This document shows, one piece after another, positions 22,092 to 22,151 of a stretch of DNA of 22,151 nucleotides (the stretch's first letter is position 1; every line of letters begins with the position of its first letter). The position numbers and the translations under genes were made by a program. Location of the stretch: NCBI GenBank assembly GCA_964601865.1, contig CAZRPI010000056.1, forward strand, positions 1-22,151. The letters are read 5' to 3'. The stretch is from Pseudopelobacter sp964601865. Lineage in GTDB: Bacteria > Desulfobacterota > Desulfuromonadia > Geobacterales > Pseudopelobacteraceae. The notes under the pieces were generated by a model. It did not search any database. It saw nothing but the letters and a program-made list of their open reading frames with translations, and was not told the DNA's origin.

Positions 22092-22151
22092 TCATGTCGG
22101 TAACCAGGACCGGGAATACGCGGCTATTGTCTAAAGTTATATAAAAAGAGA
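22092..22151. other. Window end, no gene seen
   Basis: The last 60 bases contain an ATG at 22094 that opens only a 15-codon frame without a ribosome binding site. Nothing else is recognised; the next gene would lie outside the window. Confidence 0.5.

Noticed and set aside
22094..22141. Tiny frame at the window end
   Set aside because: Only 15 codons and no ribosome binding site.
1..22151. CRISPR array, tRNA or rRNA genes
   Set aside because: No regularly spaced repeats and no cloverleaf or rRNA-like conserved segments were seen on either strand.

Overview
The window looks like a draft-assembly scaffold from a GC-rich, nitrogen-fixing, c-di-GMP-signalling Gram-negative anaerobe. The gene set (group II-type nifK with draT next to it, FeS/flavin redox operon, dicarboxylate symporter, rpsU with a cold-shock gene) would fit the Geobacter/Pelobacter lineage of Desulfuromonadota. 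This assignment is inference from gene content, not from a marker gene. A run of exactly 100 N (10338-10437) marks a scaffold gap of unknown true size. Three genes contain apparent single-base indels, so the reading frames should be treated with care.

Left part (1-5750): nifK, the nitrogenase beta subunit, reads rightward and ends against a perfect 28-bp palindrome. Facing it is draT, which ADP-ribosylates nitrogenase reductase and has its own sigma70-type promoter. Upstream of draT sits a complete IS200-type insertion sequence with terminal hairpins. After it comes a leftward pair: a dicarboxylate/amino-acid:cation symporter followed 19 bp later by a periplasmic L,D-transpeptidase-like protein.

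Middle part (5750-11440): a lipoprotein of unknown function is followed by a Cache-HAMP-PAS-GGDEF-EAL protein broken by one missing base. Then come the 3' end of a UPF0158-type gene running into the gap, a Phd/YefM-YoeB toxin-antitoxin operon with an operator overlapping its promoter, and a decayed or frameshifted gene upstream of it.

Right-middle part (11440-15800): a probably leaderless TetR repressor gene, an Old Yellow Enzyme family reductase and a QueG-like double [4Fe-4S] protein appear to form one redox regulon. The palindrome GACCGGTC is present in front of both tetR and the reductase gene. An FMN riboswitch then controls a stand-alone ribB, followed by yjbQ and a strong terminator.

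Right part (15900-22151): a cold/RNA-handling group (rhlE-type helicase and rpsU leftward, cspA and a 47-residue basic protein rightward) is followed by an unrecognised module. This consists of an approximately 808-residue protein (split by an apparent one-base insertion in an A6 run) that carries an internal domain duplication, and a three-helix membrane protein. This module is the best candidate in the window for something undescribed. No CRISPR array, tRNA or rRNA gene was seen.
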